Source: Balanoglossus misakiensis
Taxonomy: Eukaryota > Hemichordata
Length of the DNA: 64,000 bases
Reading direction: 5' to 3'
Assembly: GCA_040954595.2 (NCBI GenBank)
Contig: CM082581.2
Coordinates: 10,168,001 to 10,232,000 of the forward strand
Of the stretch, positions 47,676 to 61,841 are shown piece by piece. The stretch's first letter is position 1, and each line of letters starts with the position of its first letter. The position numbers were made by a program, and so were the translations under genes. The notes under the pieces are model-generated. The model made no database searches. It saw nothing but the letters and a program-made list of their open reading frames with translations, and was not told where the DNA came from.

Positions 47676-50600
47676 TTAAGAAAGAGGGAGACTTAGACAC
47701 AGAGAAATGACTGTTTTGTGAAAGCAATAGTCTCTCCATCTCCACATGACAGATAGTGATTCACAGCTTTTGCAATCCGCAATGAAAAGTTCAACGTATG
47801 GCTCTGCCATCCTCCTTGAGGTGAGTGACCCTCGCCCATACTCAAGAAAATGGGACTGCATCTCACTCGCCATGATTCGTAAAATGCTTGACAATAATGC
47901 TAAATTTAGGGTCAGACAGGGTCATCTTTTATGACTAGCCGCGCAGCAAATCGTGGTTCTTTAACCTTACCAACGGGCGTCTTCTACAAGGCATGTTTCT
48001 AATACATTTTGACAGGTACAAATGTCATCATGAATCGATATGTCCAATCTCAAGGTGTCCGTTCTTTTTAAACCAAATTTGACTGAAATCTCATCCCTTT
48101 TTTGACAGGATTTATCAGTTCCAATGACTTCTTGACACATCTTTAGATTGAAAAAAAAAGATGCAGGTAAATGGTTTAATGAATTTGTGACAGCGTCAAA
48201 TTAATGATATCTGCGATATTGTGAAAACTGACAAGTGGGTCTCAATTTCATGTAAATTGAATTCCATGGAATTACCTCAAATTGTGCAGGTGCTGTAGCA
48301 CTACTAGTTACATTTCTTTAACGATTAAATGAAGAATAAGAGATTTTTAGGGCAATAACACAAGGTTACTGCTCATACATCAGAATCTTCTAATTGATGG
48401 GATAAGCTTAAAACCTCTGACAAAACAGCACCATGTTATATGCTCTGCACCTTCAAAGAAGTCTTATTTGAAGCTGTGATCAACTGGAATGCAAAGCAGG
48501 CCTAAAGGCCATCATTTAACAGTAACTTTTATTGGCCATTAGACATTGATTTTGTGACTAGACTCTTGACTTTTGCCGTTAACTAGATAAAGGCTCGGTG
48601 CGGGGTTCGGACAGGATGTTAAGCAGGTAGGGCTTAATAGGAAATCCATGTAACTAGCAGTGTCATGCAAGTCAATTGGTGCTGATAAAAAAGTCCATTT
48701 TGAATTCAGCATGTCCGCGAGATGCTAATTTTGCAAAGTAGTCACTCGCATGAATTGCGAGTGAGAACTTTCTGGATTTTTCCATTCTTGCTTATTGCGA
48801 GGTAGATGTAATTCTGTAGATGGTACATACTTCATTTTTCACACATACTGCCTACAGGGAAAGTATTCCTTTCTCTAACAAAGAAGGAAATCCAGAATCT
48901 TTTAATTTCTCAGTTAGAGTAACAAAAAGTCACAAATCTCCCTAATTTCTCTAAAGATGCATAGGTTCATTCAGAAATGTTTAAAAAGAACACATGCAAA
49001 AGATTCACACCTAAACCTTATGATTGTCTTCCAGGTAAAATGGCTGCCCAATGGTGAACTCTCCTCACCACTGAACGCTATCCATTTCAATAAAGACTCC
49101 ACGATTCTCTTTAATTGACAGTATAGACACCGGAGTGGCATTAGTGCCGCATCTAAATATATCCGACTTCGGAGCTGATGTCAAATTTATGGGAATGGCA
49201 CAAAAATAAGGATAATTAATCGCCATGTGCTGACAAGATTTGTGCACTGGGTAAAAATAAGCACAGTCTCCTGTCCCATAAAAATTATGCATACAGAGAT
49301 AAGGTATTTTAATTTACTGTAAGTATGCTGATAAAACCGTGTCTGTATCCTTGGGTGCGTCGGACACTCATCCATCATTGTGCCCGGAACTTCCCAGGAT
49401 GGCATCAACTGATGGCGCAATCCGTCTAATCCGACCAAAATTAATAAATCTTGCTTCAATCACAAGAAATGTCGTTCCCAAGTTGCTTGACCAAGGTTTC
49501 ACTGCATGTCTAATACAGTGATAGTGTCTAGAATATCCAGACTTGCACACAAGCAATTAGACGGTTTATATTTGAGAACATCTACCTTGTATAGAGCCAC
49601 TCCCTTTGTTACAAACTTATTTCTTTTACATTTTTAATCCCTTTCATTCTATTCTACTATTTTATTTTTCATTTTCAGAGGCACAGGTTATAAATATTAC
49701 ACCCTTCCAAATACTCTAGATTTATCAAACGTTCTTCAGTGCCCTCAAGAATTTAACCTACCATACTTTTGGAAGAACTATGGACACAAAAAATCCATTA
49801 AAATTCTATAATGCATAACCATGACTATGGCTCTACAACTGCATAGAGATCCACTTTCATTTACTTCTTCACTTCAGGTTCAACAATTGGTGTGGCAATC
49901 ATACATAAAATATACTTCCATCACCAAATGGATACGAGTTGAATTCTCATTGATACTAGATATTTTGAAGTTCTCTTCTATTCTTTGTCTGTCCACAGAA
50001 CGTACAGGAAACAGTTTCAGAAAAGAGGAAGCCAAACAGAATAAAGAAGGTGTTTCTTTGTTTATAATACGTACACTGCTGAAAAAAGGGATAAGGGTGT
50101 CGGGCAGGCAATATTGGAATATTTAATGATTCACGATGGATAATATGAACAAAATATTTTCAGAGTACACTCCGATGGGAAATGGGAATGAAAAGGAAGC
50201 GCCATAAGTGTTCATATCCTGCTTACTGCAAAAGATGAAAGCACTAGAGCCAATGATACCTGCCCCAGGAATTCTCCCAGCATGCACTTGGTGAACTATC
50301 TTTCTTTCCCCATTTGTCGGTTTCTGACATCTATCATGAAAGAAAAGACGACGAAAAACTGACCTCTGCAATGTTTGAGCCGCGGTGATATATGAAACAT
50401 CCTGTAAATCACCAATAGCTGTACCGGGGTATTGCCCCCTGTACCAATTACAGCTGTTTGAGTGTGTGGGCTTTTTTTGTTCCAAGCACAACTGGGTCAA
50501 GGCTTATGCAATGAACTGGCAGTAATTTGATTACATGCTGCAATACAGAGCAAGAGGGCTTAGGTTTTGTCTCATTCACACTGCCCGATAAACAATTGGT

Positions 50601-51500
50601 CCACTAACAGGGAGCGAGAAACAATACTGTTCCGTTTGAGTGAAATCTAGTGTCCTTCAAGCCCACCTAATACAAGACACTAGAGCAGTTATGGAGGATT
50701 ACCCATTGTTATTCACACGTTTTCTGCTTTGTTACACCAAAATAGCTTCATGCCGGCTTCATCCGTAAATACCTTGAACTTCTAACAAACCCAATGATAG
50801 CCAGGATTATGTATGCCAGTTGAACAATTTAAAAACATACTCAGTCTCTTTCCAGCATTAGGCAGTACCTTGATTAATTTGGGAATTTAGGGTAAAAATG
50901 AGCTATTTGTGTAAGTCTTGTAGTCTCTCTGCTTTCAATCAATTTTTCTTTTGATAAAAATTTTATTTTCAAAAATGTAGTTGACTAGACGAAACTTGCT
51001 GACTTATATCACCACATTATTGCAGATTCTAAAAAACCCTCAATATGTTTATGCGCTTGGATTTCAACTCGCAATGACCCCGCTCTGACAAAGTCATTTT
51101 GTGAAAATCTGCTGCGGATGGCGACATCCAATGGTGATATTTGTACCATGCTGTACTTGCTCTTGCTAACTTCCGGGTCAGTAGTTTTCCACAAATAAGC
51201 CAAGAAGTAATGCCACTCTGCGTTCTGACAGCCACTCTGGTTCCTTTGTTCAAAGCTCCGCGTCTTTTCAAAAGTGAGCTCTTCAATTTACTGAGAGGAT
51301 TGCCGTTTGTACGCAATAAATGTTTTTTTACTGATCCTTCTTCTCTGTATCCTGCAGTTTGTCTGGTAAAACAGACGGTATGAATGACGATGTGTACTGT
51401 ACCATAAGCTTTCTATTTTCTGATAAACAAATTTTTTGATATTCATATATTTCTTCATGTGCTCACTGATTTGCCAGAAAAGGATAATTTTACCGAGATT

Positions 51501-51527
51501 GGGCGGGGGGGGGGATGGGGGGGGGAC
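51501..51527 (+). repeat. G-run with possible G-quadruplex
   Basis: GGGC, then ten G, AT, then nine G: enough closely spaced G-tracts for an intramolecular quadruplex on the plus strand. Confidence 0.75.
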
Positions 51528-54500
51528 AGATGCCAATTGAATTTCGACCTCCCTCTGCTATTAAAGATTCCTATGAAGTCATATTGCACTGTAAACTGTT
51601 GACGGGATTATCTTTATCAAAGGTGGAATTTTCCAAGACGCCAGTGGAGAGATGAATACATGTCAAAATGTCCTTGCGTATTTTGATGGATTGATTTTTG
51701 ACAAGCTACACTAGAGCGTTTGTTATGGAATTAAGAGCTTCTTTTTTGGCACATAAATCATGTTGTTATCAGAGCCGTTGATAGGCAGACTGCACTGCGA
51801 GCCGACTTTCTTCACTGACTCAGCCTTGTCCGTGATTCGAGTGACTATGAGCTAATAGGCACTACCATTCCCTATTTATTAACAGTGAGTAGGGCAATAT
51901 AGTGAGATTGGAAAATTTACACTGCTGTTCATTTACCCAGGACAAGCCATAAAGCTTTGTTGATGGTGCATTTCAGTGGCACTATATGACAGAAAATTTC
52001 CATTTTACAGCGATTCGCACGTGATAACTCACATAAACCCTAACAAAGAACTAGTTTTCTGTTCTTTTGCCCAAAGGGGTGATGGGAATTACTGATGCTG
52101 TCTGGCTATGATGGAAATTGGAAACGACGGCAAAACAAGTGTTTTGGGCTTAGAAGTTCATGGCAAATAGACGTCTGTCCCCAAAAATATAAACTCCAAC
52201 ATTTTATTTGTAGGTCATTTCATACCTAATAATTTTCTCTGACAAGTTACTGGAACACCATATTGCAAAAAGGTAATTTATGGCTGCATGCTGATGACAA
52301 TTTTGTTCAGAAGTTGAAAGTGTAGGAATAGCAACACGCATAGCAACCAGACTGAAAGGAGTTCAGCATTGCTAACGCTAACAATCATGCCCCAACAAAC
52401 TTACTACACAAATGTGAGGGTGCTTTCTCCCATAGCATGTTACCATACTCACAATGTAGCAGATAACATTTTTGCAATCTACATGTGAATATTGCATCAA
52501 TTTACTTCGGATGTCTGCATGCTTATTAACAACAAAAATTTTACACCAGGATTTTACTTAAACCAGCAGGGTGCAATATGACTGGGTAGGATACGACACA
52601 GGCATTCAAATAAATGCCACGGGCAGAATGTAAAAAATTTTTTTACTGTTTTCCAGGAGATTTATGTTATCATGGAAAAATAGCCTGTAATTGAAAAAAA
52701 CTTTATGGCATAATAAATATATGTGAGTGCACGGCTGTACGTGGAACATATGCTGACTAAATGAAGCGTACAAAAAATATGGAGAACTAGAGCTACGGTG
52801 TACAATTTCCATCTTGTAGAACAAGCGTAAATGACATAACCAAATAATCTGCTGTTTCTGGTCCATTTAGCAAGACTGACATTATGAATATTGCAATTCA
52901 TGCTGCCGGTTTTTCCTAATTTCCGAGATGGAGTCTGCCAGACGATGTTAGATTGAGCCGCGTCTACGCTACACTATCTCAGAGTTCTCCTTATTTGGCA
53001 TCCAAAGCATGTTGTCTCCGCAACTCGGTCTGATATTTGTAATTGAACGCAATCTGACGGGCGCGGATTTGCACGTCAGCTCTGGGTTCAGCTCGGGCTT
53101 TTCTCTTCATGGTTTGATAATTACCCTCCGACGCTTTTGATTTATCACGCTAGATCAAGAAGCAGACTTCCCAGCCTAGGCTTATGATGAGTTTCCCCAT
53201 TTCACGAGTATTTGGTGAACAGGTGAATCAGGTTTTTCCAGGGAGGAGATAAACCAATGCGTGCCATAGCCAATATTTACACGTACACTGAGATCCTCTG
53301 CAAATGAATCTGGTTCCGAATCCGGCTTTGCTTAATCAAGCGCCGGTACTGTCACTGGAGCAAACAAAGCACAATCGCTCAAGCAGAATTTACAAGTTGT
53401 ACAATCTGGGGCATTTATCTCAATATTACTGTCTGCAATAACAATATATGCTGAATTAAAAGGAAATGCATGCTGTTTGACAATCTCCATGGAAACGCAT
53501 ACTCTGAACTTTCATGATCACCCAACTCAAAATCTTGAGTTGTTTTTATGAAAAACTAAATTTCGTCGGGCTACAAATGTGCTAATTCCATACCCAACAC
53601 AGTCAGAGTGAAAGCTGAACAACTGATAAAAAGATTCACCAAATTTATCACACTATATGATACAAACACATGCTGCGAAAAACATGTTGGACTGTAATGA
53701 TCCCAACATGGTTACACCATCAATACTGTTGATTTACGGACAAAATGTTTTCTGCGTGCAGTCGAAAGAGCATGGAAAATGTAGCGATATCAGCTTATGT
53801 CGATAATTCATTGAAAATTTACAACTACAGAGGTGAGACTTGAGCCCCTGATAAAACTAGATGCTAAAACTGCTATCTGAGCAAAGCGGGGTAATTTACG
53901 AGCTGAGTAAGTCAGCCATCCCCAGTTTCGAACCAGGTTTCGGTAATGGAGGGGGCTATGGCTGTGAAATCTGAATTGTGCATAATCTCAGCTATGCATG
54001 CCAAGTGTCTCGTTTTACTTGGCGATTCTTTATGAGTACGAGCTAGAGGGGAGCTGAAAATGAACGCCATAAATAACACATTGCTTACGCACGAGATGTG
54101 TCTACATCCATTGAGAAAGAACAGTCGTACGCGACCACGTTCGCTTTTCGGGAATATTCCGGGTACTGGCTTTTCAGTGATTCTGGACAAAAAAGCACCC
54201 TTTATTCTGTGTACAAAATGCACCAACTATTAAAACTAACATGCTTCAAACTATTCTCATTCCGTAGTCATTTTCCAGTCTCAGTTGAAAACATTCTCAC
54301 TCCGACGTATACAGTTAATGCATAGTGTGATACTTTGGATGGCCCAACAAATTGCTAAACCCTCTATAAACACGCCAAAAATGCACATTCTCAACCATAC
54401 TTGAGATAATTTGCTGTCGCTTAACTGTCAGTTTGGAAGATTATCGGGAACTTTGGAACTCTGGAATGATATGAATAACATAATACGCAGACTCAGACAC

Positions 54501-55954
54501 AACTTTGATTGCAAGAATTTTTTTCCCCCCATTTTAAGTGTCGAGCTGTAAAGCACTGGCCCCTGGATGGAATATATTCAGTGGTGAATACAGCACCTAA
54601 TCTAATCAACCAGAGTCACGCAAGAGCTGCCATTTTCCCAGAAACTGATAAAAGTGACACACGCCACAAAGATTTCTTTTCAGTTACGACAATTTGCCAC
54701 AAACATGACAAATCCACGCACAGATCAAACTAGACAGGACTGAGAAATATAAAAGAAAATTTCAACGCTGAAAGATTCTTTTTTTCCTCTACAGCAGCTG
54801 TGTGTTTCTTGAGTGGCCAATGAATGATTCATATTACCATCAATTTACATCGACTATTCATATTCCGCTCGGTGCCCGTAACGGGACAGAGATACGATTG
54901 ATGGCAACTTGACGTGACGAGTCACCAGGTTTTTCTCCCCTGTAACACGGCTAACGTGCGATGTGGTCATTACTATTCCGAGTCCTTCGCGAGCGACAGT
55001 AAATTTCGTCCATTATGTAAAGCTCTATTCTGTGTGCCTGGAATAAGAAACCGGGATTTCAACACGAGTGAAAAAAAAAAATCACATCACTTTGTCTATC
55101 GTTCTGGTTTGTCTACTTTTCAGAGTGAGTCAATAACCTCAAATGAATGGCTTTTCAGTGAACAGGATATAACCTTAGTGAAAAAAAAAATTCCTTATCT
55201 TTGAAAATGACAGCAAGAGAAATGCTCCATTGAATGTTTTAGCTCAGCATGGACGGCATTCCATCAATTTGTATCTTTTGAGCCTTTTGGTGTTTTTTTC
55301 ATGCGACAGCCAGATTGGCGTTTGTTCGGTGGAAGCGTTTTTTGTGATTGTGAAGAAATAAAACCCAACACGCAGCACCTACTGTGACTGACATCTCTGT
55401 CAGTTGACGTCGCCCGACTAGTGACAGACAGCCTTCCAAACAATGGCCACGCAAGGGCAAGGGTAATTTGTAACTCTTTTTGTATCAGGAAAAAAAAGGA
55501 GGGAGGGCCGACCAAATCTTATCAGCCACTGGCTATATCTACGAACAAAACATCCATGCTTGTTGGCAAATACAATTGAAATCAACAACCACTTCCTTCG
55601 CGCTATTACTTTTGATGACTATTCAACCAATTATTGGTAGGTCGCGCAGTAATTGACGGGTCTGTCTCCAGCGATAACCAGCGCCGAGGATTTTATTCAT
55701 CCTAGACATAACCTGTGGCACCTATACACACGACTTTGAATGCTTCTCGACAAAAAAACATCAATTTCAGAGAAGGGAAGATGTCACCCGTGATGGCCAT
55801 CTTAATACCGTCTTGTTACACGTAATGAATGACTGCCGGATGACATTCATCGCTTAATTCCCCCGAAAGACGTTGGATCCTCATTAGCACCCGTACTGTC
55901 ACTCAGTCTTCTTCCCCCTCTAGATTCAGTTGAGACTCATCACTTTACATCAAT

Positions 55955-55971
55955 CCCCCCCCCCCCCCCCC
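55955..55971. repeat. C17 homopolymer
   Basis: Seventeen consecutive C; quadruplex-prone on the minus strand and a likely assembly or replication slippage site. Shorter C/G runs are at 342-355 and 13363-13374. Confidence 0.85.
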
Positions 55972-58900
55972 ATTGGAGACGTAGTCTTGCTGTCAATTAC
56001 GCAGAGCGCTTAATGCTATAATTTATCGCGACACATATTTCGCTGCTCGGGAATGGGGTTTTAGTGTTTGATGGCCCCCGTAACACAGCTCCGTAATCGT
56101 AAATCTTCGCATACAGTGCTGTTTTCCTGTGATTTTTTACGCAGAATTATTGTGACTTGTTACCTGCTACGAAACACAAATCACTCCGTAATGTTTTCTG
56201 GCCAATATCTTATCATTTGCTTCACAGCTTTCCACTGAAACTGACTGCAGGTCACATACATCATGTATTAAAGCTCCCTGGATGCAACACTATGCACTCA
56301 TCAAACAAGTTTTCAATCACAAAAGTTTTAGAAGAGTTCAGGTGTACTACATTTTAGCTGCCTCCCTATACAACTGACAACTCCCAGTAAATAGTCATGC
56401 ACCTGCTTTTTTCCCTTCTTCCCTCTAGTGAGTCAAACCAATTATATCTATAATTTGCTGTTACCAATATTTAAGACATTAAACACAAGTGTTGTTCACT
56501 TTAAGAATGCCTGAAAATACACGGCCATTCAAATTAGCAATTAAAATGAACAGTTTCAATATCACTCAGTCAGTACCCGGTGCAGTTAGCGTGACACCAC
56601 ACAGTAATGATGATGGATTTTTTATTTGACATTTTAATTTGTAATAAATCAATGTGAAATTTGACAGATGAAGAGGGTGAGTGTTCAAACCTGCTGTGTG
56701 TGTGGAATGCGTTTTTAAGTTCCTTTTGACTGCGGCATGAGTCTAACTGTTCTGTTTCTGCTCGTTCTTGCATCGGAGAGGGGAATATGGACAACGTGAA
56801 GAGGCTGACCTCCATTAGAATAATTGCTGTGTTTTGAATCAGCCATGTTGTGGAGTCAGGGCTTTCTTGATCATCAATCGTCTCCATGGCTTCTCTGCAC
56901 GTGAGCCTTTCTTTGATATACTTCACGACAGATTCCGGGGAAACTAGTCGGAAATTGCACGGAGACAAAAAATATGACCAACAGCTACACTCTCAAATTC
57001 AGTTACAAAGCCACCTTGATTAATCCGGGAATAGGGATATATCAGGAAGGGTTTCTACGGTGATGAATGTGTCTGCCCGGAACAAAAATATGAAAATTAG
57101 CCGGATAACAAAGAAACCTGCTTGATAACAAAGAAGTTTTAACGATGTTCCTGTTTTCCCTGCAAATGAGCTGACGGTAATTGCCGGCACCCAGCCCGGG
57201 CATCATTTTGATTTAATAAATTGATAAGCCCAATTTGGCATTGAGGTAGAAGAGCCCTGATGATGATTGCTGGGACCTGTATATTGACGGGGTCAACATC
57301 ATCAAGCAGGAACAGTCACACAGCCAGGCCGTGCTGTCATCAACTACAGGTAGGATGCAGCCACCCACCTATGACCTACCCACCCACCCTCGCTCCTGGG
57401 GTCCACGTAAGAGAAAACTGGAGTAAATGACAGCAGAGTGCACTTACACGCAGTTCTGGCATTCTGAGATGAAATTCAAGATTACCAGTTGAGCCATCCC
57501 TGCAGTTAAAGTGCATCCATGATGAGCAGAGATGCAGTCCATGAATATATTACTATGACAACACCTGCACAGTCATCGCCTTGACTTATCATACATGTAC
57601 ATGTAAGACAAGGGAAAGCAAAATGTAATCTTTTATTTTGTTTTAATTGAACAGTAACGACGCAATGCATGTCACAGAAGTATATACCATGTTTAATTGA
57701 TCTTCAGGTTACAATTGATAATAAAGCCGTTATAGGAAACGTGAACTGCAAATAAAGAGCCAAAAGTTCAGTGCAAAGTATGTGTTCAGCTGTTAAAACT
57801 TTCCTTTTACCCTCTGAAGAAAAGAAGAGATTAGACAACTCCACAGATCCTGTCCACTGCTGGCATGAGATATAAAGCTTGTTTCTAATCCTCCATTAGC
57901 AGCTAATGCTGCAAGTAACAGAGTGACAACGTCAAATCCTGTTGCATGCTGGGAGTGTGTGGTGGACACTGATGCATGCTGGGAAAGCAGGGCAAAGCGG
58001 AATGTGTCGTAATTTACTCAGAAAGTGGCATGTAGTTAGGGTCAGGAGTCTTTAACAGGTTAGTAAAATAGATCGCATAATGAACAGTTTTTAGCACAAA
58101 ATGCCTCACCTCATGTTTGAAGTAATGAGGCGACACTATAAAGGCCGAGACGTAAAAAAAATATGGAATTCGGGTGAAATTGATTTATTTTTATGGGATA
58201 TTCTGCTTGATGCAGATAAGATAATAGCCCTGCAGAGATACTGTCAATGGATATTTTTTTGTATCTTTCCAGGACATCTCACTTCCTGACAGTTTGCCTG
58301 CAATCATCCGGCATCAGACGCGGATCAATCCTGACATGATAAATGAAGCAAATTTGATTCAGTCGGCTGGAAACAGTCTCAAGACGATATTAGACCGTAG
58401 AAGCAATAAAGTATTCACCTGAAATGTTATGAACAAATCACTTTTGATGACACAGTCCCCGTTCAGATCAAAGACACTCTAAACACTGGAACAGGGCATG
58501 TTCAAAGTCAGTCTTTTATTCAATCTGTATCCCCCGAGTAGATCAGTAGGGACTAAACAAAACTTAATATTCTTGGCTGATAAAATTTCAAGGATGCAAG
58601 ATCTTGGCATTTTGCAATCACCTGTCAGAAGGCAACAGGGGGTGCTCAATTTTGAGCCCATATACAATCAATTTTCCACACACAAAAATGTGATATTTGC
58701 TGAAGTCTTTTCATCGTGATTATTTTGACCTGAGGTGATATTTTTAAGCGAGATTCTGTAAACTCCCCTGACCTCTGACATGTAACACCAGCACAGTCTG
58801 GTTTCAACTTGGCTGAGTACGACCGTTCCTCAACCAAAAACATCAGATCTCAGCAAACCCAAAGTGAGTGACTTCTGGATGGTGACAGGCTGTCTGATAT

Positions 58901-61831
58901 CTCGACTCAGCCTGTGAAAAGGGGACAGCTTGTCTGAAATCCAGACTATCTCTGAAACACATGACTGCATGTCTCATCCTTCATCTTGATGTGGCACTGC
59001 TATCTGGACATTTAATCACACGGAGGGACAGGCGGGGAGAAACAGCTCGCTTTACTTCTCTGACAGGCATGACTCATTTTTTTTTGTCTGCAGCCCATCC
59101 TTGTGATCATGAGGATGAATTCTAGACAAGAGTCACTAGGCCTCTTAAAGTCATTTCTATATTTTCTCCACTGTACTGCAAATCCTTACTTTTCCAGCGA
59201 TGGGTTTTTTAATTGGTTGGTCTCAACAGGTACACACAACTGTATATCATCAGTATACTACATACTTTGCATAACAGTCATGGCGGATTTTGATGGAGTA
59301 GAGTGTAGGCCGAACAATTCTGCAAGTATAGTATAACCCAACATTTCTGACCTACAAAAAGATTTCGATCCAACTCCTATAGTAGGATAGAATGACCTTC
59401 CTAAGTACGTCACATATGGGTAGGGTGAGGATGCACCAGATTTCGTCATAACCCTTATTGTACTGTTGTCCATACTCTTCTCTCTCGTTTATTTGGATTT
59501 GAAAACCGTATTCAAAATCTTGTCTTCTATTTCCCCATTCCTTGAATAGAAAGGTCAAATAAACATCCATACTTGACTGTTTACACTATTTGTACACTTG
59601 GTTTCAATACACATCAGAGTTTGCAATATTTCAACATAATGCATTATCATCACACCCTCCCCCCAGTGACATAAAATGATGCAGATCTGGATAAAGGCAA
59701 GTTTTGCAAGATAATCTCTCATTTTTTAATACACAGCTTCCAAGAGAGCCGAGTCAGTAACCTTCCCATAAATAACAAAAGAATCGTGATGTATGCCACT
59801 CAAAGAAAAGAAATCCAGATGCATTCTGGGAATTTGGCCTCAAGCGTTCAATATATCAAGCCATTATGCAGCACTCTGTACGTGTAGATCTGCGAGAATC
59901 GGTACCAAACAGATATAGTATCTCATTTTTGATCCTAATCGATTATAAATATTTCCTGATGAAATATCACTTCTGGTTTCATCACAGATAAAGACCAACG
60001 GAAAATTTGCTTCTTGTTAGTTTTTGTATCGTTTGTTTTCTTTTTTCATTTAAAAAATTGAATTTATCATTTATCCACGCAGTGTGCCACAAAGAAATTT
60101 CTCATGACAAAGGTTTATTTCGAGCTTAAGACCCTGACATCTTCAAGGAATATTAGAAACCATGGGCAGGTCATTGAAATCTGTACATGGCACACACACC
60201 ACACACAAAATACAAGCATGACATACAAATGTAGTATCATGATAAATGTCATAACCCAAATATCTTGTATGATAAAACGGAATGTACACATGCCAAACAT
60301 AATTTATGCATATTTTTGAAATATATTAAATATGAACAGACATATTAATCTCTGTGTGTATGAGTGTGTGAGAGTTTGTATTAATACGGAAAGGGGCCTG
60401 CAGTAACTAACACTTCATCTATTTTGTCGACTGTTGAAAGACGAGCTTTCACTCCTACATTATTAGGTCCTTTCTTTTTATAGCCGTTGGCCTTGAAGCT
60501 TGATTACTTTACAGCACTTTCAAATTATTTTTACTGCAATGGACATGACAGGTAGGGGCTTGAGGACTTGATGGTATAGAGAGCAAATATTTTCACAAGT
60601 GAAAGTCTTAATATATGTCATTTGAACACAATAAAAATATATTGACAACTTTTTGTAGTGCTCACTGGTAATGGACATGCTTGTCAGCTAAAAAACCAAA
60701 AGCAATTAAATATTAGTGATTTACTATCTGTATAAATTGATCATTTTTTTGTTTGAAAAGTTACATGTATCAGCTGTGGAATTGGAAATGTTTCCTTTCC
60801 CAGTAGTAAATCTTGTGTGATCTGATATGGAAATGAGCTGTACCGGTAACCGGGTATTATACATGACGCGAATTGACATTACACCATGTACCTTGTATGA
60901 AGTTATAATCCAGTCCTCGCTACAAATCACATGCTTTGATACAGGCATGATTACAATTGTAGTATCCAGATAAATGAAGTTATTCTGCCAATCTGACAGC
61001 AAAATGCCAAGAATTCTGTCAGTTTGGAATATGACAATTGGCATCTGATCTGCTGTGAATCTCCAGAGAGAAATTACAAAAGTGGTAATGACCCGAGTCG
61101 AAATTTCAGTTGAATGAGCTCAATTGATGGGTTTTCCCATGATGTGCTAATTCTAGATATGCTGTTTGCATGTATAAACTCCCCCCTAACGATTTGTGTC
61201 ATAATCATTAAACTATAGGTCGCATGTGATAATTTTACTTGAATTTTACATGTCTTTCTATCAAAAATACCTAGTTTTATGCGCTTTATAACTGCATCAA
61301 TACTTTGGGCACTACAATTACTGGTTCGTCTGTTGTTGTACATGCATTTTAAACTGGTTCAAGTTTTGACCATGGTAATGTTGGATATATGCTCTAAACT
61401 TTATGAGAAGTGTGTAAAAATCCCATTAAATGCGAGACTTCAAGAGCAATGTCTTTAATTAAAGAGGAAAATTTAACTCAAGCTGTCAGCACGCGCTGAT
61501 TATCTGCCCCTGAATTGACTCCATTTGAATTTCCAGAAGTCAAAACCGACCAAATTAATTTCTTTCGGGAGGTTCCAGGAAAGGTATCATTATATAAAAC
61601 GAGTCAATTGACGAAATTGCTCTAGGTCACGTCAGGTTGAGCCGAAGAGTTGACCTCTACAGTTTGACATGCAATAAAAGCTATAGGCTAATGCGCTTCG
61701 CTTTAGAGACACCAGGAGAATCAGCGTATCAATTTTTAAAAACTTCGAGGAATATCATTATTTTTTTATCAAATGCGGGTCGTCAGGACCAGATCTCAAC
61801 GGAGTAGATTCATTTGCTGCTTTCAATAGAA

Positions 61832-61841
61832 TCTCGCGAGA
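61832..61841. promoter_or_regulatory. Second TCTCGCGAGA palindrome
   Basis: Exact copy of the ten-base core-promoter palindrome seen at 31785-31794, here in the 21-kb gene-poor stretch. No YY1 site or coding start follows nearby. Confidence 0.4.

Noticed and set aside
48590-48660. Possible tRNA because of a GGTTCGGA-like stretch
   Set aside because: No acceptor stem, anticodon arm or D-arm pairing could be drawn.
50123-50500. 125-codon minus-strand frame
   Set aside because: No recognisable domain, no good splice signals and composition like surrounding non-coding DNA.
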